From assembly GCA_937919435.1 (NCBI GenBank), contig CALFRR010000039.1:1-56363 (forward strand): a stretch of DNA of 56,363 nucleotides, written 5' to 3'. Below the pieces are notes generated by a model. That model was not told the origin of the DNA. It was given only the letters and a program-made list of their open reading frames with translations, and ran no database searches. This stretch comes from an uncultured Alphaproteobacteria bacterium. GTDB taxonomy: Bacteria > Pseudomonadota > Alphaproteobacteria > Rhizobiales > Ancalomicrobiaceae. Positions 7,651 through 16,524 of the stretch are shown piece by piece (position 1 is the first letter of the stretch; every line of letters starts with the position of its first letter). The position numbers and the translations under genes were made by a program.

Positions 7651-8860
7651 AGGTCCCCGCCGGGAACTGCTTCGGCGCCGGGGAGATCGGGCGGAACGAG
7701 CCGGCGGCGACTTCGTAGATCGCCAGACCGCGCTCCGAGGTGCCGTCGGCCTTGAACCGGAACAGGCCGGTCACGCCGAGGAAGCCGTTGCGCGACAACA
7801 GAGCCTCGTCGCGGAACGGCCGCGCTCCGGCGTTGCGCACCAGACCCGCGGCCAGGAACACCGCTTCGTAGCCGAGGACCGCCAACGGACCCGGATCCGA
7901 CTGGAAGCTCGCCCGATAGCGCTGGCGGAAACCGTCGATGCCCGCCTGATCGGCCCCCGGGAACCAGCCGCCGACCAGCGACGGCGCGGCCAGTGCCGCC
8001 GGTTCGTTCCAACGGCCGGAACCGAGCAGCTTGACCCGGGTCCGGTCGAGCCCGGCGGAGAACATCGCCTGGACCACCGTCTGGGCGTTCTGCGGCGCGT
8101 CGGGGACGAACACCGCATCGATCTGCGTGCCCAGCCGGGCGACCGCCGCGGCCTTGGTCTGCATGTCGACGGGATCGCCCTTGTAGCGCTCCACCGCCAT
8201 CACCCGCATGCTCCAGCGCGCCGCCGCTTCCCGCAGCGCCGCTTCCACCACCATGCCGTAGGCGTCGTCCGGCACCAGCGCGGCGATCGACTTGCGGTTC
8301 TGCGAGGCGGCATAGGAGACGATCCGCTCGACGTCGACCGCCGGCAGGAAGCCGATCAGATAGACGCCGCGGGTCGCCACCGTGGTGTCGGTGGTGAAGG
8401 CGACCACCGGCAGTCCGGCCGAGCGGGCCGGCCCGGTGACGCCGCGCGCCGACACCGCGTTGAGCGGACCGATGATCAGCTGTGCGCCTTCGGCGACCGC
8501 CTGCGAGGCCGCCGCCTGACCGCCCTCGGTGGTCCCCGCGTCGTCGAGGACCGACAGCTGGACGTCGGCGTTGGGGAAGTCCTTCAGCGCCAGTTCCGCC
8601 GCGTTGCGCAACTGCCCGGCGATCTGGGCGGACTGACCGCCCGCCGACTTCGGCAGCACCAGCGCCACCCGGACCGTCCCGGTTCCGATCGTGTCACCGC
8701 TGGCGGCCGGCGCCGACGGCGGTGTAGGGTCGGTGAAGCCACCGCTGCCGAATCCGCCGGATCCGAAGTCGGTACCGCATCCGGCGAGGGTGAACCCGGC
8801 TCCGGCGGCGAGAACGACGAAGCGGCGGCGACCGGGGAGGTGACGTTCGGTGAGAACCAC
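7649..8860 (-). CDS. Penicillin-binding protein activator-like periplasmic lipoprotein (LpoA C-terminal / type 1 periplasmic-binding fold)
   Basis: The 403-residue product has a lipoprotein signal: GRRRFVVLAAGAGFTLAGC, with lipobox L-A-G-C and the lipidated Cys at about residue 28; the paired arginines before FVVL could mean Tat export. After a Gly/Ser/Pro linker follows a type 1 periplasmic-binding fold (VRVALVLPKSAGGQSAQIAG, then QLIIGPLNAVSA, YLIGFLPAVDVERIV, LLGSGRW). This family, annotated as penicillin-binding protein activator in alphaproteobacteria, typically sits divergent from rsmI-yraN-gshB exactly as here. I chose GTG 8858-8860, with GAGG about ten bases upstream, because it gives a normal signal peptide. 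Activation of peptidoglycan synthases is known for LpoA of gammaproteobacteria; for this protein it is inferred. Confidence 0.85.
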   Translation of the reverse strand: MVLTERHLPGRRRFVVLAAGAGFTLAGCGTDFGSGGFGSGGFTDPTPPSAPAASGDTIGTGTVRVALVLPKSAGGQSAQIAGQLRNAAELALKDFPNADVQLSVLDDAGTTEGGQAAASQAVAEGAQLIIGPLNAVSARGVTGPARSAGLPVVAFTTDTTVATRGVYLIGFLPAVDVERIVSYAASQNRKSIAALVPDDAYGMVVEAALREAAARWSMRVMAVERYKGDPVDMQTKAAAVARLGTQIDAVFVPDAPQNAQTVVQAMFSAGLDRTRVKLLGSGRWNEPAALAAPSLVGGWFPGADQAGIDGFRQRYRASFQSDPGPLAVLGYEAVFLAAGLVRNAGARPFRDEALLSRNGFLGVTGLFRFKADGTSERGLAIYEVAAGSFRPISPAPKQFPAGT

Positions 8861-9029
8861 GGGGAGAGAACCTCTGTTCGATCGGCGGACAGTCCACTCT
8901 GATTTCGGCGTGATCTTGGCCTCGAGACGACCGCAAGTCAAAACACCCTTCGGATGAACCCGGTTTTCCCCGTCCGTCGATCCGCCGCCGCGGGTTCCGA
9001 CCGGCCCCCATCTCCTTCCGAGAGCATCG

Positions 9030-9983
9030 ATGGTCCCTTCCTCCGATTCCCGACCCGACGACACCGATGCCGAGACCGTGCCCCCGCCCGCCGGCTTCCG
9101 GATCGACGCCGCGCACTTTCCCGCACCGCGTCTCGAACCCGGCCTGCACGTCGTCGCCACGCCGATCGGCCGGCTCGTCGACGTCACCCTGCGGGCGCTC
9201 GAGACGCTGGCCGCGGCCGATCTGATCGCCTGCGAGGACACCCGCGTCACCCGGGTGCTGCTCGATCGCTACGGCATCCGCGGCCACCTCGTCTCCTACA
9301 ACGACCACAACGCCGCCGAGCGCCGCCCGCGACTTCTCGCCGCGCTCGACGACGGCAAGGCGGTCGCCCTGGTCTCCGACGCCGGCACGCCGCTGGTCTC
9401 CGATCCCGGCTACCGGCTGGTCGGCGACTGTCTCGCCGCCGGCCATCGGGTGATTCCCGTCCCCGGCGCTTCGGCGATGCTCACCGCTCTGGTCGCCGCC
9501 GGGCTGCCCTCCGACACCTTCCTGTTCGCCGGATTCCTGCCGACGAAGAGCGAGGCCCGGCGCCGGCGGATCGAGGAACTGGCGACGGTGCCGGCGACGA
9601 CGATCTTCTACGAGAGCCCGCATCGCCTCGCCGAGGCGCTCGCCGATCTCGTCGCCGTCCTCGGCGAGGCGCGTGCCGGCGTCGTCGCCCGCGAGCTCAC
9701 CAAGACCTTCGAGGAGATCGTCCGCGCACCGCTCGGCGAGCTCGCCGCGACCTTCGCCGCGCGCGCCGTCAAGGGCGAGGTGGTCGTCCTCGTCGGCCCG
9801 CCGCCGCCGCGCGCGGAGAGTGCCGAGGACGTCGACGCGATGCTGCGTGCGGCGCTCGCCCGGCTCGCCCCCGGTCCGGCGGTCGCCGAAGTGGCGCGCC
9901 TGACCGGTGCCGACCGCAAGAGCCTCTACGCCCGCGCGCTCGAACTGCGCGCCGAGGCGAAGGAAAGGGACGGGACGCCGTGA
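9030..9983 (+). CDS. rsmI: 16S rRNA (cytidine1402-2'-O)-methyltransferase RsmI
   Basis: RsmI methylates the ribose of C1402 in the 16S decoding centre using SAM. The 317-residue product shows the family blocks ATPIGRLVDVTLRALETL, DLIACEDTRVTRVLLDRYGI, SYNDHNAAERRP, ALVSDAGTPLVSDPGYRLV, PVPGASAMLTALVAAGLP and FAGFLP followed by FYESPHRLAEALAD. The usual GNL of the TPIGNL motif is GRL here, an unusual substitution. The N-terminus is about 35 residues longer than the minimal family start, as in many alphaproteobacteria. yraN follows with a GTGA overlap. Identity is firm. Confidence 0.95.
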   Translation: MVPSSDSRPDDTDAETVPPPAGFRIDAAHFPAPRLEPGLHVVATPIGRLVDVTLRALETLAAADLIACEDTRVTRVLLDRYGIRGHLVSYNDHNAAERRPRLLAALDDGKAVALVSDAGTPLVSDPGYRLVGDCLAAGHRVIPVPGASAMLTALVAAGLPSDTFLFAGFLPTKSEARRRRIEELATVPATTIFYESPHRLAEALADLVAVLGEARAGVVARELTKTFEEIVRAPLGELAATFAARAVKGEVVVLVGPPPPRAESAEDVDAMLRAALARLAPGPAVAEVARLTGADRKSLYARALELRAEAKERDGTP

Positions 9984-10384
9984 GGGAACGGTCGGTCGAG
10001 GAACGCCGCCGGGCGGAAGCCCTCGGCCTCTCCGCCGAGACCGTCGCCGTCTGGTTCCTGCGCCTGAAGGGCCATGCGATTCTCGATCGCCGATTCCGCA
10101 GCCACCGCGGCGAGATCGACATCGTCGCGCGGCGCGGCCGCACCCTGGTCTTCGTCGAGGTCAAGGCGCGCGCCACCGCCGAGGCGGCGCTCGACGCGGT
10201 GACGCCGCGCTCGCGCGCCCGCATCCTCGCCGCCGCCGATCTGTGGGTCGCCCGCCGGCCCCGGTACGCCGACTTCGATCGCCGCTTCGACGTCGTCCTG
10301 GTGATGCCGCGGCGACTGCCCCGTCACCTCCGCGACGCCTTCCGCGGCGACGACCCCGACTTGCCCACGCATCGCCGCTCCTGA
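9980..10384 (+). CDS. yraN: YraN/UPF0102 family endonuclease-like protein
   Basis: The 134-residue product is a UPF0102 protein with a restriction-endonuclease-like fold: GHAILDRRFRSHRGEIDIVARRG and LVFVEVKARA carry the family pattern of acidic residues and the E-V-K motif expected of a metal-dependent nuclease core. The cellular role of the family is not settled. The gene begins at a GTG (9980-9982) that overlaps the rsmI stop (GTGA), and the order rsmI-yraN-gshB is conserved in alphaproteobacteria. The C-terminus (RRLPRHLRDAFRGD) is typical of alphaproteobacterial members. Confidence 0.9.
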   Translation: MRERSVEERRRAEALGLSAETVAVWFLRLKGHAILDRRFRSHRGEIDIVARRGRTLVFVEVKARATAEAALDAVTPRSRARILAAADLWVARRPRYADFDRRFDVVLVMPRRLPRHLRDAFRGDDPDLPTHRRS

Positions 10385-10452
10385 TCCGGCGCCGTTGTCG
10401 CATCCGTCCGGTCGGGCTAGAACGAGACCCCGACGAACCGGAGACCTGACCG

Positions 10453-11409
10453 ATGTCGCTCGCCGTAGCCGTCCAGATGGACCACATCGCCTCGATCCGC
10501 ATCTCCGGCGATTCGACCTTCGCCCTGTTGCTCGAGGCACAGGCCCGTGGCCATCGCCTCTGGCACTACACCCCCGATCGGATGGCGCTGACCGGCGGTC
10601 GGGTGTTCGCCTCGGTCGAGCCGCTCACCGTGCGCGACGAACCGGGCGATCACTTCACCCTCGGGGCGCGCGAACGGGTCGATCTCTCGCGGTTCGACGT
10701 GGTGCTGCTGCGCCAGGACCCGCCGTTCGACCTCAACTACGTCACCACCACCCATCTGCTCGAGCGGATCCACCCGAAGACCCTGGTGGTCAACGATCCC
10801 GGCGAGGTGCGCAACGCGCCGGAGAAGATCTTCGTCACCGAGTTCCCCGAGTTGATGCCGCCGACCCTGATCTCGCGCGATCCGGAGGAGATCCGCTCCT
10901 TCCGTTCCGAACATCGCGACATCGTGATGAAGCCGCTCTACGGCCACGGCGGCAGCGCGGTCTTCCGGATCCGCGCCGAGGACGAGAACTTCGGTTCGCT
11001 GATGGACATGTTCTCGGTGACCTGGCGCGAGCCCTGGGTGATCCAGAAGTACCTCCCCGACGTCCGGGCCGGCGACAAGCGGATCATCCTGGTCGACGGC
11101 GTCTTCGCCGGGGCGGTCAACCGGGTGCCGGCCGCCGACGATCTCCGCTCCAACATGGTGCGCGGCGGCAAGGCGGCGGCGACCGACCTGACCCCGCGCG
11201 AACGCGAGATCTGCGAGCGGATCGGCCCCGCGCTGCGCGAACGCGGCCTCGTCTTCGTCGGCATCGACGTGATCGGCGACTGGCTGACCGAGATCAACGT
11301 CACCTCGCCGACCGGCATCCGCGCCATCCGCCGTCTCGGTGGCCCGGACATCGCGGCGAAGATCTGGGACGTGATCGAAGCCAAGCGGGCGGCCGGACGG
11401 ACCGCCTGA
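10453..11409 (+). CDS. gshB: Glutathione synthase
   Basis: GshB joins gamma-glutamylcysteine and glycine with ATP in the last step of glutathione synthesis. The 318-residue product shows VAVQMDHIASIRISGDSTFA at the start, LLRQDPPFDLNYVTTTHLLE, NDPGEVRNAPEKIFVTEFP, the ATP-grasp blocks VMKPLYGHGGSAVFRI and WVIQKYLPDVRAGDKRIILV, and GIDVIGDWLTEINVTSPTGI with the metal-binding E-x-N. Length is typical (315-320). It lies 68 bp after yraN in the conserved rsmI-yraN-gshB order. Confidence 0.97.
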   Translation: MSLAVAVQMDHIASIRISGDSTFALLLEAQARGHRLWHYTPDRMALTGGRVFASVEPLTVRDEPGDHFTLGARERVDLSRFDVVLLRQDPPFDLNYVTTTHLLERIHPKTLVVNDPGEVRNAPEKIFVTEFPELMPPTLISRDPEEIRSFRSEHRDIVMKPLYGHGGSAVFRIRAEDENFGSLMDMFSVTWREPWVIQKYLPDVRAGDKRIILVDGVFAGAVNRVPAADDLRSNMVRGGKAAATDLTPREREICERIGPALRERGLVFVGIDVIGDWLTEINVTSPTGIRAIRRLGGPDIAAKIWDVIEAKRAAGRTA

Positions 11410-11450
11410 ACCCGACCCGCCGCCCGCGGGCGGAGCCGACGAGGTGGACG

Positions 11451-12419
11451 ATGGCGATTTCCGGGATCGAGCGCCGCCGAGGGCGGGTCGGGCTCGGTGT
11501 GGCGGCGATGTTCGTCGCGGTGCTCGCCGCCGCGCCGTCGTCGGCCGAGACGCGGATCGCGGTGATCGCCCCCGCCGCCGGCAACACCTTCTACGACGCG
11601 GTCGGCGACGGCTGCCGGTCGCGCGCCGCGGCGCTCGCCGAGGTCTCCTGCGTCTTCCTCGCCCCCGGTGGCGAGGAGAAGCGCAGTCAGGCCGAGATCC
11701 TCGCGGCGCTGGTCGCCGCCCCGGACGGCAAGCGGGTCGACGGCATCGCGATTTCGCCGTCCCTCGTCTCGGCGCTGGAGCCGTCGCTGATCGCCGCCCG
11801 GGTGGCCGGGATCCCGGTCGTCGCCTTCGACGCCGATCTGCCGGCGCCGCTGCGCCGCGGCTTCGTCGGCACCAACGCCCGCGACTTCGGCCGGGCGCTC
11901 GGTGCGTCGCTGCGCCGTTGGAAGCCGGGCGGCGGGCGCTACGCGGTGCGGACCGGACCGGAGAGCGATCCCGGTCTCGCCGATCGGGTCGACGGGGTCC
12001 GCGACGCGCTCGACGTCGGCTGGACGGAGATCGCCGCCTCGCCCGCCCGCACGAGCGGCGATCCGCGCGAGGCGGCCGGTCTGGTCGATCGCCTGCTCGC
12101 CGGCGACCCCGATCTCGACGCGGTGGTCTCGGTCGGTGCATGGCCGTTCCTCGCCGAGGACGCCTGGCGCGAGGTCGCCCGGCATCACAAGGAACGACTC
12201 GACCGGGCCCGCACGGTGATCGTCGTCGCCGATGCCCTGCCGGTCGAGAAGACCCTGGTGCGCGAAGGGCTCGGCCACGTCCTGGTCGGCCAGCGTCCCG
12301 CCGACATGGGCGCCCGTCTGGCCGACGTGCTCGTCGCCCTGGCCCGCTCCCGGCCGGCGCCGGAGATCGTCTACGTCGGCTTCGACGTCTTCACCCGCCT
12401 CGATCTGCTGCGCGACTGA
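11451..12419 (+). CDS. Orphan periplasmic substrate-binding protein (sugar-type, Peripla_BP_4)
   Basis: The 322-residue product begins with a Sec signal peptide (basic RRRGRVG, hydrophobic core, APSSAET cleavage region). The mature part has the type 1 binding-protein layout of ribose/xylose-like receptors: TRIAVIAPAAGNTFYDAVGD, a GIAISPSLVSALEPSLIAA block, GIPVVAFDADLP and FVGTNARDFGRALG, then RLLAGDPDLDAVVSVGAWP and LVGQRPADMGARLADVL. It therefore should bind a small ligand in the periplasm. No permease or ATPase gene is nearby, so it may serve a distant transporter or a sensor. The start at ATG 11451 follows a GAGGTGG ribosome-binding site, 41 bp after gshB. The ligand cannot be read from the sequence. 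Confidence 0.8.
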   Translation: MAISGIERRRGRVGLGVAAMFVAVLAAAPSSAETRIAVIAPAAGNTFYDAVGDGCRSRAAALAEVSCVFLAPGGEEKRSQAEILAALVAAPDGKRVDGIAISPSLVSALEPSLIAARVAGIPVVAFDADLPAPLRRGFVGTNARDFGRALGASLRRWKPGGGRYAVRTGPESDPGLADRVDGVRDALDVGWTEIAASPARTSGDPREAAGLVDRLLAGDPDLDAVVSVGAWPFLAEDAWREVARHHKERLDRARTVIVVADALPVEKTLVREGLGHVLVGQRPADMGARLADVLVALARSRPAPEIVYVGFDVFTRLDLLRD

Positions 12420-12546
12420 CCCGGCGCCGATCGCGCGTTCCCGGTCCGTTTCGAAAATTCAACCGAATACAACCCTGGAATCCGATTCCGGTTGCAATCG
12501 TTCCCGTAATGTTCCATGGTGCGGACGTCGGGCGAGGTGGCGGATC

Positions 12547-14076
12547 ATGGTCGCACGGGTGACGACGGTGGCGTTCCAGGGCATCGAGGCGGTGCCGGTC
12601 GACGTTCAGGTGCAGATCACCGCCGGCAGTCCGGTGTTCGCGGTGGTCGGCCTGCCCGACAAGACGGTCGGCGAGAGCCGTGAACGGATCCGCGCCGCGC
12701 TCCATGCCGCCGGCCTCGCCCTGCCGCAGCGGCGGATCACCGTCAATCTCGCGCCCGCCGATCTGCCCAAGGAGGGCAGCCACTACGATCTGCCGATCGC
12801 TCTGGCGGTTCTGGCGGCGATCGGCGCGGTGCCCGGCGATCAGCTCGCCGACTGGGTGGCGCTCGGCGAACTGTCGCTCGACGGCACCATCGCCGCGGTG
12901 GCCGGTGTGCTGCCCGCCGCGGTGGCCGCCGCGGCGCTCGACAAGGGACTGATCTGCCCCGCCGATTCCGGCTCCGAAGCGGCCTGGGCGAGCCCCGATC
13001 TGGCGATCGTCGCCGGCCGCAGCCTGACCCAGCTCGCCAATCACTTCAGAGGCACCCAGGTGATCTCGCGACCGACCCCGAAGATCCGCGAGAACCCCGG
13101 CCGTCTGCCCGACCTCGCCGACGTCAAGGGCCAGGAGACCGCCAAACGGGCGCTGGAGATCGCCGCCGCCGGCGGTCACCATCTGCTGATGGTCGGCCCG
13201 CCCGGCTCCGGCAAGTCGATGCTGGCGGCGCGACTGCCGTCGATCCTGCCGCCGCTCGCGCCCCGCGAACTGCTCGAAGTGTCGATGATCGCCTCGATCG
13301 CCGGCGAACTCGCCGACGGCCGCCTCTCCGATCGTCGTCCGTTCCGCAGCCCGCACCATTCCGCCTCGATGGCGGCGCTGGTCGGCGGTGGTCTCCGGGC
13401 GCGGCCCGGCGAGGTGTCGCTCGCCCACAACGGCGTCCTGTTCCTCGACGAGCTGCCGGAGTTCGTGCCGCAGGTGCTCGATTCGCTGCGCCAGCCGTTG
13501 GAGACCGGCGAGGTGGTGATCGCCCGGGCGAACCACCGGGTGAGCTATCCCGCCCGCATCCAGCTGGTGGCGGCGATGAACCCCTGCCGCTGCGGCCATG
13601 CCGGCGAGCCCGGCCACGTCTGCCGCCGCGGCCGGCGCTGCGCCGAGGAGTACCAGTCCCGCCTGTCGGGGCCGCTGCTCGACCGGATCGATCTCCGGAT
13701 CGAGGTCGCCGCGGTCTCTGCCCGCGATCTCCTGCTGCCGCCGCCGGCGGAGGGCTCCGCCGAGGTCGCGGCGCGGGTCGCCCGGGCCCGTGAGGTCCAG
13801 CGGGCCCGTTTCCACGCCCTCGGTCGCGACGATCTGCGCACAAATGCCGACATGCCTGCCGCTCTGGTCGAGGAACTGGCGAAGCCGGATGCCGCCGGTG
13901 CCGAGCTGCTGGCCACCGCCGCCGAGGTGATGCGGCTGTCCGCCCGCGCCTATCACCGGGTGCTGAAGGTCGCCCGGACGCTCGCCGATCTCGACGGCCG
14001 GCCGACCATCGGTCGCATCCATCTCGCCGAGGCCCTGAGCCACCGCGGCGCCGATCCGCTGACCCTCGCCGCCTGA
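12547..14076 (+). CDS. comM: YifB/ComM family Mg chelatase-like AAA ATPase
   Basis: ComM is a hexameric helicase-like AAA+ ATPase that promotes branch migration during natural transformation. The 509-residue product has the N-terminal Lon-protease-like fold (VDVQVQITAGSPVFAVVGLP, RITVNLAPADLPKEG), the Walker A loop GPPGSGKS near residue 218, the block PFRSPHHSASMAALVGGG, Walker B VLFLDELPEF, and a zinc-binding-like cluster NPCRCGHAGEPGHVCRRGRR. The C-terminal Mg chelatase domain ends RAYHRVLKVARTLADLDG. In rhizobia comM is often next to gshB; here the binding-protein gene intervenes. The ATG at 12547 is the first start that preserves the family N-terminus. Confidence 0.93.
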   Translation: MVARVTTVAFQGIEAVPVDVQVQITAGSPVFAVVGLPDKTVGESRERIRAALHAAGLALPQRRITVNLAPADLPKEGSHYDLPIALAVLAAIGAVPGDQLADWVALGELSLDGTIAAVAGVLPAAVAAAALDKGLICPADSGSEAAWASPDLAIVAGRSLTQLANHFRGTQVISRPTPKIRENPGRLPDLADVKGQETAKRALEIAAAGGHHLLMVGPPGSGKSMLAARLPSILPPLAPRELLEVSMIASIAGELADGRLSDRRPFRSPHHSASMAALVGGGLRARPGEVSLAHNGVLFLDELPEFVPQVLDSLRQPLETGEVVIARANHRVSYPARIQLVAAMNPCRCGHAGEPGHVCRRGRRCAEEYQSRLSGPLLDRIDLRIEVAAVSARDLLLPPPAEGSAEVAARVARAREVQRARFHALGRDDLRTNADMPAALVEELAKPDAAGAELLATAAEVMRLSARAYHRVLKVARTLADLDGRPTIGRIHLAEALSHRGADPLTLAA

Positions 14077-14693
14077 GGCCGAGCGGGGAGGCGGTCCGAT
14101 TCGTCGGAAGTCCTCCTCGCGCAGATGCGCCCGAGAGGACGTCGGCAGGGTCGGACGGCGGTGCCCCCGACGGGCGCAGGCGTCCGAGTGTCCGGAAGCC
14201 CGGCGATCCCGAACGGAGGAGTTCGCCCTCGCCCGGTGCCGCACCGGTCGTCGGCGGGCGGCTCGCCGGATCGGGGTCTTCCGACCCCGCCCCGCGTCGA
14301 TCGTGGAGGGGCCGGACGGTGAGGTCGATCGCGGTACGCCCCGAGCGACTTCCGGGCACTCCCCGCCGCCCCGGAGAAACGGTCACGGGCGGGACCGAGC
14401 GGGCCGGGACGATCCGTCGCGATCCGGCCGGCGGGTACCGGACGGCCGTGGGTGCGGCGTTCGGCGGGAGATCGATCGCCCGGCACCGTGCGCCCCCGGG
14501 CCGGGATCCGTGGCGTCGCGGGCCCGCGGGAGCGATCCCGCCCGGCTTCGGACGTCGCCGGCACGCCGTCGGACCGATCTCGTCGGGATCCATAAAATCT
14601 TTCGCAACTCCTGCCGGTCCATCATCGACCGTCGATCGGTCCGGCCCGTGCCGGGCCGCCGCCGTCGCGGCGGATCGGTTCCGAGAGTGTGCG
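14077..14693. other. 617-bp region without a supported gene
   Basis: Open frames on both strands here are Arg/Pro-rich and lack protein-like patterns, so I treat the stretch as non-coding. It contains a short AT-richer patch (14591-14615, around ATAAAATC) that could hold the promoter of the following histidine kinase. A frame continuous with the kinase runs to 14319 but does not look like a sensor domain. Confidence 0.5.
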
Positions 14694-16319
14694 ATGGTCT
14701 GCGCGATGGCGAGCGAATCCGAAATGACCGGTGCCGGCCGCGCCGATGCCCCGTCGGGGGATGCGCCCCCCGAATCCGCCGTCGCCGCGCGTATCGCGGC
14801 CGCCGCCCACGAACTACGCACCCCGCTGAACGGCATCCTCGGCTTCACCGATCTCCTCGCGTCGACCGCACTCACGCCCGAGCAGACCGCCTATGTCGCG
14901 GCGATCCGCCGCTCCGGCGCCGCTCTGCTCGGTCTGGTCGACGACATGCTCGATCTCGGCCGGCTGGAGGCCGGACGCTCCGCTCATCCGCCGGAGGCGG
15001 TCGCCCTCGGTCCGCTGCTCGAGGACGTCGCCGAACTGCTCGCGCCGCGCGCCCATGCCGCCGGCCTCGAACTGGCCGTCTCGGTGGCCCCGAGCCTGCC
15101 GGCGAGCGTCGCCGCCGATCCCGCTCTGCTGCGCCAGATCCTGGTCAACCTCGGCGGCAACGCGGTGAAGTACACCCAGAGCGGCGGCGTCGCCCTGGAG
15201 GTCGAGCCGGCCGACGCCGGGCGGATCCGCTTCCGGGTCCGCGACACCGGCATCGGCATCGCTCCGGCCGATGCCGACCGCATCTTCGCCGCCTTCGAAC
15301 GGGTCGACGACGACGCCTCTGCCCGCGACGGCGCCGGACTCGGCCTCGCCATCGCCCGCACCGCGGTGGAACGGCTCGGCGGCCGCATCGTCCTCACCAG
15401 CCGGCTCGGCGAAGGGTCGGTGTTCTCCTTCGATCTCGTTCTGCCGCCGCTCGCCCCGCCCGATCCGGCGCGGCCGCTCGCCGGCCATCGGGTGCTGCTG
15501 CTCGGCGACGGGCGGGTCGAGCCGGCGGTCCTGATCCGCCGCCTCCACGGTCTCGGTGCGGACCCGACGATGGCCTCGCGCGCCGGCGATCTCGACGCCG
15601 CCGAACCCTTCGACGTGGTGGTCGTCGATCACGCCGCGACCGACGATGCCGCCGCTCGTCTCGCCGAGGCGCGTGCCCGCTTCGTTCGGCCGTTCCGCGC
15701 CGTCGTGCTGCTCCGGCCGCTCGGCCGGCCGGCGCTGCCGGCGCTGCGCGCCGCCGGTTTCGACGGGCATCTGATCACTCCGATCCGCACCGCCTCGCTG
15801 GTCCACACGATCCTCGGGGAGGCGGTCGAGCCGGCCACGCCGGCCACCGCCGTTTCTTCCGCGGGCGTCGGTGTCCCGGCGGACGGCGTCCTCGACGTCC
15901 TGCTGGTCGACGACAACGAGATCAACGCATTGCTCGGCCGGGCTCTGGTCGAGCATCTCGGCCACCGCATCCGCATCGCCGGCGACGGCCCCGCCGCGAT
16001 CGCCGCGACGATCGCCGCCGTCGAGGCCGCCCGGCCCTTCGACGTGGTGCTGATGGATCTGCACATGCCCGGCATGGACGGCTTCGCCACGATCGGCGAG
16101 GTCGCCCGGATCGGCGACGAGGCCGGCCGGCGCCCGGTGATCGTCGCGGTCACCGCCGATGCGACCTCGGCCGCCGCCGAGCGGGCGATCGCCGCCGGAG
16201 CCGACGCGGTGCTCACCAAGCCGATCGATCGGGCGCGCCTCGCCGCCGTTCTCGCCGACGCCGCGGTCGCTCGTCGTGACCCCGCCGAGGCCGTCCCGGC
16301 CGCTCGGCGGCGCGGCTGA
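14694..16319 (+). CDS. Soluble hybrid histidine kinase with C-terminal receiver domain
   Basis: The 541-residue product has a HisKA dimerisation domain with the phospho-accepting His39 in AAHELRTPLNGILGFTDLL, a HATPase domain with N-box NLGGNAVKYTQ, G1 DTGIGIAPADADRIFAAFER and G2 GAGLGLAIARTAVERLGG, a degenerate receiver-like segment (about 265-375) without the usual acidic cluster, and a complete receiver domain (VLLVDDNEIN, phospho-Asp near residue 454 in VVLMDLHMPGMDG, Thr in VAVTADAT, Lys in LTKPID). There is no membrane segment, PAS or GAF domain before the kinase core. It may sense through a partner or respond to soluble input. No cognate response-regulator gene is adjacent. Start ATG 14694 is chosen; an ATG at 14706 is equally possible. 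Confidence 0.88.
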   Translation: MVCAMASESEMTGAGRADAPSGDAPPESAVAARIAAAAHELRTPLNGILGFTDLLASTALTPEQTAYVAAIRRSGAALLGLVDDMLDLGRLEAGRSAHPPEAVALGPLLEDVAELLAPRAHAAGLELAVSVAPSLPASVAADPALLRQILVNLGGNAVKYTQSGGVALEVEPADAGRIRFRVRDTGIGIAPADADRIFAAFERVDDDASARDGAGLGLAIARTAVERLGGRIVLTSRLGEGSVFSFDLVLPPLAPPDPARPLAGHRVLLLGDGRVEPAVLIRRLHGLGADPTMASRAGDLDAAEPFDVVVVDHAATDDAAARLAEARARFVRPFRAVVLLRPLGRPALPALRAAGFDGHLITPIRTASLVHTILGEAVEPATPATAVSSAGVGVPADGVLDVLLVDDNEINALLGRALVEHLGHRIRIAGDGPAAIAATIAAVEAARPFDVVLMDLHMPGMDGFATIGEVARIGDEAGRRPVIVAVTADATSAAAERAIAAGADAVLTKPIDRARLAAVLADAAVARRDPAEAVPAARRRG

Positions 16320-16524
16320 ATCGACCGTGTCGCCTCGTACTTTGGTTCGGGATGACGGCGGCCCGCCGATCGGTGTCACTTCGTCACATTCCTGTCGTCG
16401 TCCCGTCATGGACTCGTCAGCCGAGCATGATCTCAAGAGACGACGCCCGAAACCGGCATCGAATCGTCGCTCGAGACGAGAAATTGCCGTTCCAGGGTGC
16501 CGTTGGGGGAGGTCCGAGACGAAA

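Noticed and set aside
7649..8860. Branched-chain amino acid ABC binding protein
   Set aside because: It has the same fold, but the lipobox, the lack of transporter genes and the divergent rsmI neighbour favour the LpoA-like activator family.
14319..14693. N-terminal extension of the hybrid kinase
   Set aside because: The in-frame sequence is Arg/Pro/Gly-rich with no sensor-domain features; the frame is open only because of high GC.
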